Shown here in pieces: positions 46,701-54,711 of a stretch of DNA of 64,000 bases. Position 1 is the stretch's first letter; each line of letters begins with the position of its first letter. Origin of the DNA: Xenorhabdus griffiniae (lineage in GTDB: Bacteria > Pseudomonadota > Gammaproteobacteria > Enterobacterales > Enterobacteriaceae). The translations under genes and the position numbers were made by a program. Location: NCBI RefSeq assembly GCF_015163655.1, contig NZ_JADEUF010000004.1:1-64000 (forward strand), written 5' to 3'. The notes under the pieces were generated by a model. The model did not search any database. It was not told where the DNA came from and saw only the letters and a program-made list of their open reading frames with translations.

Positions 46701-49700
46701 GATTGCGGTGAAGTCAATGTAATGCCATAACGCGACAGGTGTTCAAGCAGGAATGGCGCAACTTCGTCATGATGATTATCATCGGTTATTGCCTGCATTG
46801 CAGGGAACAGATCACGATAGTGTGTTGGTAATTGTGGGGCACGATTTATGCGTTGGCATAAAGTATCACCTTCCAATTCCAGGAATGCCACCAGAGACTT
46901 TTCTTTTTCACCACGGGCTAAGGCAACACCTTTACTGATACCGGTTACTTGACTGAGGGCGGCATCAATTTCTCCCAGTTCAATCCGGTAACCCCCAATT
47001 TTCACCTGGCTATCACGGCGTCCCATAAATTCAAGCCAGCCTTCGGGGTGATAACAACCCAGATCTCCAGTACGATACCAGCGTTCTCCCTGATCAATAA
47101 CAAATTGGGTAGCCGTGCGTTCTTCATCATTAAAATAGCCTAGCGCTACACCAGCACCACCAATCCACAGTTCACCGACAACCCAGTCAGGGCAATCACG
47201 GCCATCTTCACCAACTACGCGGTAACGCTGGTTAGTGAGAGGATATCCATAAGGGATAGAACGCCACTGCGGGTCAATTTCCTTCACGATATATTCATTT
47301 GACCAGATAGCCGCTTCCGTTGCGCCTCCCATTGCACTTAATACACCATCAGGATTGAACGCACGGTAACGCTCAGGCAGTGACAAACCGATCCAATCCC
47401 CGGACAACATCACAGTACGAAGTGTTTTCGGGGCATCAACCTCCATCCCTTCACAATAGGTCAGCAACATATCAAACAGTGCCGGTACACTGTTCCACAA
47501 CGTAACGTGATGACGCTCGATCAGCATTTCCCAGGTTGATGGATCGCGGCGTTGTGCTTCATCAATTAATACCAGTGCGCCTCCTGCACTGAGAATGCCA
47601 AAAATGTCATATACAGAGAGGTCGAAATGCAGGGCAGAGAGTGCCAGTAAACGGTCATGGCTTTGTACCTGATGACGGCGATTGATATCCAGACAGGTAT
47701 TCAGTGCGCTTTGATGGCTAATCACCACACCTTTTGGCATCCCAGTTGAACCAGAAGTATAAATGATATAAGCCGGATCAGTCACCGCGCGCTTAGCCAT
47801 GTGAGTTAAGGGCAGTAACGGCTCATTTTGATGCCAGGAAATGCAATGTATATCCTGTGACCAGGTATTATTCTGCTGCTTAGGATCAATAATAACGACA
47901 TTGATTCCGGCACTTTCACAGATAGCGCGACGTCGGCTTAGTGGTTGATCTACGGGAACCGGAACATAAACACCGCCGGCATAAAGTACAGCGAGCACAG
48001 CGACAATTTGTCCGATGCCTTTTTCCATGCTAATGGCAACGCGATCTCCCGGTATAACCGACGTTTTTTGCAGTACGGCGGCTAATCGGCGGGCGGCCAG
48101 ACTGAGGTCGCCATAACTTATTTGTTCATGATGGGCTATTAAAGCCACAGCATTTGGTGTGCGTTCTGCTTGTGTAAACACCGCTTCATGCAACAAAGCA
48201 TTAGGTAACGGTTCAACCGTGTTATTAATTTGGTGTCGCAGACGGTATTGCGACTCAGGCATCAGATCCGGTAATTTTTCGTGCCATTGGGTTGCGTTTT
48301 CCGTCAGGTTTTCAATCAGTCCTTGATAGGTTGTGAATAGCGTATCCATCAGGCCGTCAGGGAAAAGTTCATCGTTGCTATCCCACTGGATGTTCAGGGC
48401 GTTTTCATGTTCAAAGGCAACAAAATCCAGCCATACCTGGGGAGTTTGTGATATTCCCCAGCTTGGTTTTCCCAGGACATCACCGGTATTTTCACCATAT
48501 AAAGGCCGGCCTAAATTGCTGGTGAACACAACCGGTGCACCATGTGGGTGGTTACCTCGCTTCTTGAGTTCACGCAGCACTTCGACACCAGACCAGTGAC
48601 GATGTTCGTAAGCCTCGGTAAATGTTGCTTGTGCATCCTGAGCCAGTTGGCTGAACGGTAAATTATCGCCGGGGATGTCCAATAGCAAAATATTGGTAAA
48701 ATCGGCCAGAATGTTGTCAACCGCGTTATGTAGCGGAGCTCTGTCAAATAGCGTTAGGTTGAACAACAAGCGTGTTGCATTGCTCCAACGGCACAATAAA
48801 GCGGCAAATGCCGTCGCTAATGCCATCGTTGGCGTCACGCCATTTTGTTGCGCGAGTTGTTTAAAACGTTCCCAATGTTCAGGCGATAAACGAAAACACC
48901 TGCGCTGGATCCGAACATTTTTTATCAGAGAAGGATCTCTGGCCAGAGGAAGTTGAGGGGCAGGTGGCAAGGTGTCTAATCGGTTACGCCAGAATTCCTC
49001 TGCTTCCTGCCGGGCTTGCTTAAATTGAGCCTGATATTGTGTCAGGTAACTGCAAAAATCATAGTCGGAAGAAATAGCAGGCAGGCTGCGTTTGGCAATT
49101 AATGCCGCCAGTTCGGTAAAGAATAGGCTAAAACTGGCGGCATCCATGATCAGCAGATCGATATTGGCATGTAGACGATGTTGTTTATCACCAAACAGGC
49201 TAAGCTGAATATCAAACGTTTCCCCTTCTGCAACTCGTAATACACGATGGCTTAATTGGTTACGTATGTTATCCAGCGCTTGTTGCTGTTCATCAATTGA
49301 CTGATGGCGGAGATCGTGAACCGTTAATTTTTTCCAGTAAGCGCGGGGCATACCTTGCTGGCGACCATCCGGCAAAAAACGCACACGTAACATCGGATGG
49401 CGCTGGATCAGTAGGTGAATAGCCGCTTCCAGTCGTTCAGGCTCCAGCCCGATACCATCAAACTCATGATATAAATGACAACCTACGCCTCCCAACGTTT
49501 GCTCCGGTGAACGCCCAACAAAATAAGCATGTTGTACCGCCGTCAATGGGAATGGGTTAGCATCAACAATCCGTGGCTGTGGCGTTGTCTCTTGGGAAAC
49601 TGTATGAGTGACGACAGGGGCATAGCGTTGCAGCAGCTGACTCCAGGCATACAGCGTTGGCTCTTGGTAAAGTTCGCGCAGAGTGACACGATGGCCCTGG

Positions 49701-49852
49701 CGTCTAAACTGGTTTAGCAATGCCATGATTTGCATTGAATCCAGTCCATTGCGAATTAAATCGTCATGATCGCCCACCAAAATATTTTTTTGATTAAACA
49801 GGCCAGCGATAAGCTGGCGCAGTGAATCAGGAGAGTGAAGGTCCGTGTGCAT
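43754..49852 (-). CDS. irp2: Siderophore NRPS, Irp2/HMWP2-like
   Basis: A 2032-residue protein, essentially the length of Yersinia HMWP2, with the same order: aryl carrier (GLDSM near 36), Cy1 (100-520, DLLIMDAAS), A (555-1400), PCP (GGDS near 1425), Cy2 (1490-1890, DNLLLDGLS), PCP2 (near 1957). The A-domain code reads DLYNMSAIWK, one or two changes from the Cys code DLYNLSLIWK. Between A8 (KIGGYRIELGE) and the terminal lysine motif (NGKIDRK) lies an insertion of about 350 residues with a weak methyltransferase fold signature (NNVLHREEDP), as in HMWP2 where it is linked to epimerisation. The role is to accept salicylate, then add and cyclise two cysteines. PCP2 has an unusual core, EAGASSLQ, but keeps the serine. 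ATG at 49852 with AGGA upstream; 47 bases separate it from the ABC transporter stop. Confidence 0.95.
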   Translation of the reverse strand: MHTDLHSPDSLRQLIAGLFNQKNILVGDHDDLIRNGLDSMQIMALLNQFRRQGHRVTLRELYQEPTLYAWSQLLQRYAPVVTHTVSQETTPQPRIVDANPFPLTAVQHAYFVGRSPEQTLGGVGCHLYHEFDGIGLEPERLEAAIHLLIQRHPMLRVRFLPDGRQQGMPRAYWKKLTVHDLRHQSIDEQQQALDNIRNQLSHRVLRVAEGETFDIQLSLFGDKQHRLHANIDLLIMDAASFSLFFTELAALIAKRSLPAISSDYDFCSYLTQYQAQFKQARQEAEEFWRNRLDTLPPAPQLPLARDPSLIKNVRIQRRCFRLSPEHWERFKQLAQQNGVTPTMALATAFAALLCRWSNATRLLFNLTLFDRAPLHNAVDNILADFTNILLLDIPGDNLPFSQLAQDAQATFTEAYEHRHWSGVEVLRELKKRGNHPHGAPVVFTSNLGRPLYGENTGDVLGKPSWGISQTPQVWLDFVAFEHENALNIQWDSNDELFPDGLMDTLFTTYQGLIENLTENATQWHEKLPDLMPESQYRLRHQINNTVEPLPNALLHEAVFTQAERTPNAVALIAHHEQISYGDLSLAARRLAAVLQKTSVIPGDRVAISMEKGIGQIVAVLAVLYAGGVYVPVPVDQPLSRRRAICESAGINVVIIDPKQQNNTWSQDIHCISWHQNEPLLPLTHMAKRAVTDPAYIIYTSGSTGMPKGVVISHQSALNTCLDINRRHQVQSHDRLLALSALHFDLSVYDIFGILSAGGALVLIDEAQRRDPSTWEMLIERHHVTLWNSVPALFDMLLTYCEGMEVDAPKTLRTVMLSGDWIGLSLPERYRAFNPDGVLSAMGGATEAAIWSNEYIVKEIDPQWRSIPYGYPLTNQRYRVVGEDGRDCPDWVVGELWIGGAGVALGYFNDEERTATQFVIDQGERWYRTGDLGCYHPEGWLEFMGRRDSQVKIGGYRIELGEIDAALSQVTGISKGVALARGEKEKSLVAFLELEGDTLCQRINRAPQLPTHYRDLFPAMQAITDDNHHDEVAPFLLEHLSRYGITLTSPQSLTDCLTQYQPQPEYHHWFARMLTYLCRCNLLTEPAHHIYQAGLPATSFSHEAKCIPARWHSTLRNILTGQQAAVTLLDDPQFAPEQLLFVQPETQQWLAGLKHVIIALSQRLQRPVTLMEFDARSGLCAQWLAEHITDQHLSYIGFERSQALINQMQTRLSGYTHASAQYWSEKNRPESQQHQADIILLNNVLHREEDPTRCIKALLPLAQPGALVLAMELQQASPISLITAELLSPQGIQLRSASEWLSLLPLHAETPITIGNLSVLLMQTSDNVTIPDREKIKSALAQHLPGYMIPQSLHVIPHLPLTPNGKIDRKALAQSQFATKTDTATPQPEITALNAVEQTVADSWQRLLNTEQLGRNSDFFQLGGDSLLATRLIGDLAQQGFKGELSHLFRHPQLAAFASTLTYLSETASEAYAIPEEQDEYQPFPLTEVQQAYLVGRYPGFALSGIGAHFFIEYRIEQLDVQRLNRVLNRLIQRHPMLRTVVINGQQQILQNVPLFSVKQHRFADMTEADTLRDHLSHQVLDVSRWPVFDFQLAQDNSPVSRLFVSLDNLLLDGLSMQILLAELEQLYLNEQHTLPPLKVTFRDCVLRQQQMPVHQRSLQYWQERVKTLPLAPQLPLRIAPENVQSPHFVRYSDRLSAQEWEQLKQQAASHQITPSALLLAAYAAVLSAFSTRPELTLNLTLFDRPHWHEDIKHILGDFTSLSLLAWHPEKNWLSSARRLQQQLWQDLDHRHISAIRVMRELAQRRGPDSAVMPVVFTSALGTHEGQFLSRSSWMKPVWGISQTPQIWLDHQVYESDNELCLNWDAVEELFEPHQLQSMFNSYMALLRTLVIQPESWHSALEQLLPRQQDTVVTDNPVVAMAPSRLEGAEPQICSEIQRLFLSVTHCPINAQQNFFEAGASSLQLIQLHNKLQHAGFQHLAVTDLFAYPTPEALSLRCRKETPDGNNPSITLRQRQQQKRLQQREKRHKGAVQ

Positions 49853-49899
49853 GAGTAAATCCTATAAAATGACAGTACCTAGAAAATCAAATGGGTGGG

Positions 49900-51672
49900 T
49901 TACACCTTGTTTAAGTGAATACTGGGATGTAAGTGCCAATGCTCTTCTGAGCCAAGGTGATTTTTCCAAAGGGATTGGTAAAGCGGGCAACGCTCCAGTA
50001 ATTCATCGTGTGTACCGCTATCACAGAGGGTTCCATGATCCATTACCAATATTTGATCAGCACGGGTTATCGTGCTTAACCGATGAGCGATGACAAAAAC
50101 GGTTTTATCCTGAGTGAGAGAATCAAATGCTTCTTGTATTAACTGCTCATTTTCGGGATCCAGCGACGCCGTTGCTTCGTCCAGGAATAGAACCGGGGAC
50201 TGTTTTAGGATCGCTCGGGCAATGGCAAGCCGTTGGCGTTCGCCGCCCGATAACGTACCGCCATCCACACCTAAAGGTGTATCGTACCCTTGCGGTAATG
50301 CCATAATCGTATCGTGAATATTGGCGAGGCGGGCCGCCTGTTCCAGCTCTGACTGTGTCGCATTCGGATCTCCCAGACGAAGATTGTTGGCAACCGTGTC
50401 CTGGAATAGTGCGGTTTCCTGGAACATCATTGTGACGGTGTCATACAGTGCTTGAGTCTGGTAACGATGAATAGGGTTCCCACCTAAACGGATTTCACCT
50501 TTATCCAGTTGATAGAAAGCGAGTAATAAGTAGGCCAGCGTGGATTTACCACTGCCACTTGGCCCCACAATAGCGGTCATACTGCCTTGTGGGGCATAAA
50601 ATGACACGTCCCGGATAGCGGGCTGGTGAGTCCCAGGGTAGCTAAATGAGATATTATTAACTTCAACATCATATTTGTTTGGTGCAGCTAATGGCCCGGA
50701 AGTTTGTGTTGCAATCGCCTCTATCTCTGCAATATGTGTTTCACCGACTTGTGTCAATGCGGTTACGTTGAGCAGGGGAATGATCCCGCGTAAAGGGGTA
50801 ATAGTGGCGAACAACAATAGAATAGTGATCAGCATCTCAGGGAGAGTGAGTGCTTCATGAAAGCGTAAGGCTCCGGCCAGAATGCCAACAACCACGCTGG
50901 TATCAATAATGATGTAGAACAGACTCAGCAACGGTATGCTTTTGAATATTCCACGGCGGAATGCGGCACGTAGTTGTTCAATTTCATGGTCAAAACGTTG
51001 TTCTACCGTTGTGGTCGCAGCCGCTGCGCGAATAAATGCCATGCCCTGGGCATATTCTACGATTGCTTCGGATACATCAGCCATCATCGCTGCCCGACGG
51101 CGCAGTATTTCATTGAGTTTTTGCCGGATCCCACCCAGGATCAGTAATCCAACCATCAATACTAATAGGGCACAGCCAGCAACAACCCAGTCGAACCAGA
51201 ATAAAGCCAGATAGATAAGCGTCAGCATCATAATCTGGCAGGTAATTTGTGGGGTGGTATAGGCTGATTGATTTTCCTGCCATTGCACATCTTCGGATAA
51301 TGTCAGGGCTATTTTTCCGTCACTTAGTCCGCGAATTGTCGCGATGGACATACCGACAAGCCGCTGTAGCAAAGAGCGGCGGATTTCTATCCCCAACCCA
51401 TAAGCGGCAATGGTGAGTTTACGTAATGCGCGAGACATAAAAGTGAATCGCAGCAACAGTAAAATAACCAATAATGTCAGTGTGATAAGTGGCAGCATAG
51501 CGTTGTCACTTTCTTTCGGATGAGTTCCCTCCAGATGAGTAATGGCCCAGGCAGCGATAGCCAGTTGCGCCATAATTGCAATGGTATCAAGCTGCTTATA
51601 TAACAATCCACCCAACCAAACCCGTTGTAGTTTTGCGGACAGATGTTGTTGGAGACGATTAAATAATCCCAT
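49900..51672 (-). CDS. ybtQ: ABC half-transporter, YbtQ-like (permease-ATPase)
   Basis: About 590 residues: an N-terminal six-helix membrane domain (about 1-310) and a C-terminal ATPase (about 330-590) with GPSGSGKST, signature LSGGERQRLA, LDEATASLD and the AHRLST switch. With its partner it resembles YbtPQ, which has an exporter fold yet takes up ferric yersiniabactin through the inner membrane. I place the start at MGLFNRLQQH (51672), which has CAGGAG upstream and begins 3 bases after the partner's stop; the longer 606-residue reading would overlap the partner gene. Confidence 0.9.
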   Translation of the reverse strand: MGLFNRLQQHLSAKLQRVWLGGLLYKQLDTIAIMAQLAIAAWAITHLEGTHPKESDNAMLPLITLTLLVILLLLRFTFMSRALRKLTIAAYGLGIEIRRSLLQRLVGMSIATIRGLSDGKIALTLSEDVQWQENQSAYTTPQITCQIMMLTLIYLALFWFDWVVAGCALLVLMVGLLILGGIRQKLNEILRRRAAMMADVSEAIVEYAQGMAFIRAAAATTTVEQRFDHEIEQLRAAFRRGIFKSIPLLSLFYIIIDTSVVVGILAGALRFHEALTLPEMLITILLLFATITPLRGIIPLLNVTALTQVGETHIAEIEAIATQTSGPLAAPNKYDVEVNNISFSYPGTHQPAIRDVSFYAPQGSMTAIVGPSGSGKSTLAYLLLAFYQLDKGEIRLGGNPIHRYQTQALYDTVTMMFQETALFQDTVANNLRLGDPNATQSELEQAARLANIHDTIMALPQGYDTPLGVDGGTLSGGERQRLAIARAILKQSPVLFLDEATASLDPENEQLIQEAFDSLTQDKTVFVIAHRLSTITRADQILVMDHGTLCDSGTHDELLERCPLYQSLWKNHLGSEEHWHLHPSIHLNKV

Positions 51673-51674
51673 GA

Positions 51675-53459
51675 TTAATTTACTCCTGTTCCGGTATTTT
51701 CTCCCCGCCAGGCTGCCCACTGTTTGGCATACGCGCCTTGCTGTGCGAGTAGTTCATCATGGGTGCCTTGCTCAATGATTTGTCCTTTATCCAGGACCAG
51801 TATTTGATCAAGGTGACGGACGGTTGGCAGGCGATGGGCGATAACAATCACTGTCTTATTGCGGCATAACGCATTGAGTGCTTGTTGCATCTCTTTTTCA
51901 CATTCTGGATCGGCATAGGCGGTGGCTTCATCCAATACAAGAATGGGCGCGTTTTTCAGGATAGCGGCGGCAACGGCGATACGCTGTTTTTCTCCTACAG
52001 ACAAGCTAATACCGTTGTTGATTACGGTGTTGTAACCTTGTGGTAACTGTTGGATAAATTGATGTGCTTGTGCTGCGATGGCCGCTGCTTCAACTTCTGC
52101 TTGTGTAGCATCAGGGCGGGCCAGGCGGATATTATTGGCTATCGTATCGTTGAACAGAAATACCCGCTGGAACACAAAAGAGATGTTATTACGCAGTGTG
52201 GTTTCATCCATGTTGCGGATATCAACACCACCAACAGTAATTTTGCCCTGTTGAGGATCCCAAAGACGGGCAATCAGGCTGGCTATCGTGGATTTACCAG
52301 AGCCGCTGGCACCAACCAGAGCGAGTGAACTGCCGGCAGGGACGGAAAACGAAACGTTATTTAAGACATTGTCCTGCTTATCTTGATATGAAAAGCTGAC
52401 ATTATGCAACGTCACAGTATGATCGGCAGGAGTCTGATTTTGGGTACATGGCGCTAATTCAGGTTGATTCATGAGCCAACGATATCGTGTAACTAAGGCT
52501 TCTTGCTGTTGCAAACGTGTCATCACCGAAAACATAGATGAAGCAATATTGCCGAATGCCATAGCGGCCAGAATAAAGAAGGTGAATTCAAATAAAGTGA
52601 TTGCTTGTCGGTTAAATAGCCAGACCGCCAAGGGGAGGACAAACAGCAGATTAGCGCTGGATAGCACAAAAAATCGGCTGGATTTGACCTGCACTTTCTC
52701 AACCCAAACATCGATAATACGTGTCAGGGCGGTAAAGGCTTCTTCCGCTCGCTGTAGGGCAATATTGCCGCCTGAATAGGTTTTCACTACAGGAATTGCG
52801 TTGATAACTTCACCCATTGTCGAAGCAATACGATTTTGGGTGGCGTAAAACCGCTGGGTAGTGGTTTGAACTTTCATCTGAATATAGATGAATAATAAAC
52901 AAGCACCCAAAGTTGGAATAAAAGCCGCTAATGCTAATCGCCAGTCAATGGCTAACATCACACCCAATGCTATTAATGGGCCGAACACGGTTGCTGACAT
53001 CTCTGGAATAATGTGGGCGATACCATCCTCAAGTTGTTCGACGTCATCTAACATCATCTTCTTGATTTCGGTGCTGTCAGTCTGCATAAAGAAGCCCAGG
53101 GGAACAGACTTCAACTTATTGCTGATATTACGACGAACATCAGCCTGAACATCGGCAGCGATCAAATGAGCAACAAACGTTGAACCACTGAAAGTCAGCA
53201 TCGCGGCAAAGGTGAAGCTTAATAACATGACGCCGTAATTCAGCAAGGTGTCATATTGCCCGTCATAGAGTGATTGGGTAATAAGGCCAGCAACTGCGGC
53301 CGGCAATATTTGCAGGCCAGCAGAAACAATGGCAAGTGCGATAGCAACGTAACTCAGCGTGCGGTATGGGCGCATCATATCCCACAATGTCTTAAGGACA
53401 CCGGCGTCAGCGGCACGTTGCTCAGGAGAATTTTGAACAGAAGGATCATTGCTGGGCAT
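51675..53459 (-). CDS. ybtP: ABC half-transporter, YbtP-like (permease-ATPase)
   Basis: About 594 residues, the first of the pair: membrane domain (about 30-320) and ATPase (340-594) with GASGSGKST, LVLDEATAYADPE and AHRLPT. Its signature reads LSVGEKQRIA, with Val replacing the first Gly of LSGGE, so one composite ATP site may be weakened, a common asymmetry in heterodimeric ABC proteins. I start it at MPSNDPSVQN (53459), which has AAGGA upstream and overlaps the MFS gene by 14 bases. An in-frame start at 53552 would overlap by over 100 bases and add an implausible leader. Confidence 0.9.
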   Translation of the reverse strand: MPSNDPSVQNSPEQRAADAGVLKTLWDMMRPYRTLSYVAIALAIVSAGLQILPAAVAGLITQSLYDGQYDTLLNYGVMLLSFTFAAMLTFSGSTFVAHLIAADVQADVRRNISNKLKSVPLGFFMQTDSTEIKKMMLDDVEQLEDGIAHIIPEMSATVFGPLIALGVMLAIDWRLALAAFIPTLGACLLFIYIQMKVQTTTQRFYATQNRIASTMGEVINAIPVVKTYSGGNIALQRAEEAFTALTRIIDVWVEKVQVKSSRFFVLSSANLLFVLPLAVWLFNRQAITLFEFTFFILAAMAFGNIASSMFSVMTRLQQQEALVTRYRWLMNQPELAPCTQNQTPADHTVTLHNVSFSYQDKQDNVLNNVSFSVPAGSSLALVGASGSGKSTIASLIARLWDPQQGKITVGGVDIRNMDETTLRNNISFVFQRVFLFNDTIANNIRLARPDATQAEVEAAAIAAQAHQFIQQLPQGYNTVINNGISLSVGEKQRIAVAAAILKNAPILVLDEATAYADPECEKEMQQALNALCRNKTVIVIAHRLPTVRHLDQILVLDKGQIIEQGTHDELLAQQGAYAKQWAAWRGENTGTGVN

Positions 53460-54711
53460 AGGTGTTTTCCTTTTGGAAATCGTGGCGCTTACGTAATGTC
53501 CAGAACAAGCCAGCCAGGGTGAAGAGGGAGGCAAGCGCGAAAAGAGAGGCATAGCTTGCTTTGGTTACAATCAATCCACCCAGCATTGAACAGATGATGG
53601 CAATGCTCATATCTGCGGATTGCATCAGCGCAAAATCCACACCAGATTGTATGCCTGCTGCCAGAGACATCATTTGGGTATACAAGGCAACAAATTTGGT
53701 CGCGGTGATTAGCGTGATAAAAACGTATGCTGCTGAAAGCAGGGATAGGGGTGTTTCTGGTTGCTGAGAAAGCCAGAAAATACCCACTAACACCAGACAC
53801 TCAAGCAACATGACCGCCAATAATGTCTGGACGGTACCTAGCTTCCGAACCACGATGCCGCCAAGCAGGACACCAGATAAGCCAGCTAATGCACCACCAC
53901 TGGCAGCAATGATGCCTAATTGGGTTAAGTCTACGCCGCGATCGACTAAAAATGGGGAGAGCATACCGAGTGACAGGCGTGTCCCCATCATACATAGCAG
54001 TATTAAAATCAATGCCTGTTTAACCGGAGTACGACGTAATGCACTCTTTAGCGAAGGTTTTGGCGAGGAGGGCGTGATCGATGTTTTTGACGTGCTCGAT
54101 TCTCCCTGTCCCTGCGTTTTTCGGATGAACAAGATAGGCAGTGACATTAATAGCATCACTATCACTAGCATGCCTGCACCAATGTGCCAGCCATAGAGTG
54201 AAATAAGATATAAAAACAGACCGCTGCCAATAATGGCGCCCAGATAACTTCCCCCAACCTGCATGACATTGCTCCAGGGGCGATGCTGTGGTGGTAATCG
54301 ATCGATAGCATGGCCGTCTGTGGTGGTATCTACCACGGTCAGACAAAGCGTAATCAAAAACAGGGCCGCTATGATAAGCGGCATATGTTCGGTAGGGTTC
54401 GCTAAGGACATTAAACCAAAAAGCAGTGCAATTAACAGATTGCCGCAGAGCATGATGCGGCGGGGGTGAGTATCCCCCGAACCTGATTTGCGATAGCGTT
54501 CTACAACGGGAGCCCAGAGGAATTTTAATGCCCAAGGTAACATTAATAGATAGAGTAACCCTATCTTATCTGGGGTAACGCCGTGGTTGCGTAGAAATGC
54601 CGGCATGCTTTGTAACGTTAACATACCAATGGTACTTTGGATGGTGTAAACACCAGCCAAAGTCAAAAGTAGTAACGAGATGTGACGGCGATGTGGGGTG
54701 TTGTGCATCAT
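53446..54711 (-). CDS. ybtX: MFS transporter, YbtX-like
   Basis: A 421-residue membrane protein of the major facilitator superfamily with about 12 hydrophobic helices. It starts with LLLLTLAGVYTIQSTIGML and carries a polar central loop (about 200-225). Length and context match YbtX of yersiniabactin loci, whose role is unclear and is sometimes linked to siderophore export or zinc uptake. The start ATG overlaps the receptor gene stop by four bases. Confidence 0.88.
   Translation of the reverse strand: MMHNTPHRRHISLLLLTLAGVYTIQSTIGMLTLQSMPAFLRNHGVTPDKIGLLYLLMLPWALKFLWAPVVERYRKSGSGDTHPRRIMLCGNLLIALLFGLMSLANPTEHMPLIIAALFLITLCLTVVDTTTDGHAIDRLPPQHRPWSNVMQVGGSYLGAIIGSGLFLYLISLYGWHIGAGMLVIVMLLMSLPILFIRKTQGQGESSTSKTSITPSSPKPSLKSALRRTPVKQALILILLCMMGTRLSLGMLSPFLVDRGVDLTQLGIIAASGGALAGLSGVLLGGIVVRKLGTVQTLLAVMLLECLVLVGIFWLSQQPETPLSLLSAAYVFITLITATKFVALYTQMMSLAAGIQSGVDFALMQSADMSIAIICSMLGGLIVTKASYASLFALASLFTLAGLFWTLRKRHDFQKENTYAQQ

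Noticed and set aside
53460-53552. Longer start for the YbtP-like protein
   Set aside because: It would overlap the MFS gene by more than 100 bases; ATG 53459 has a ribosome binding site and a normal length.
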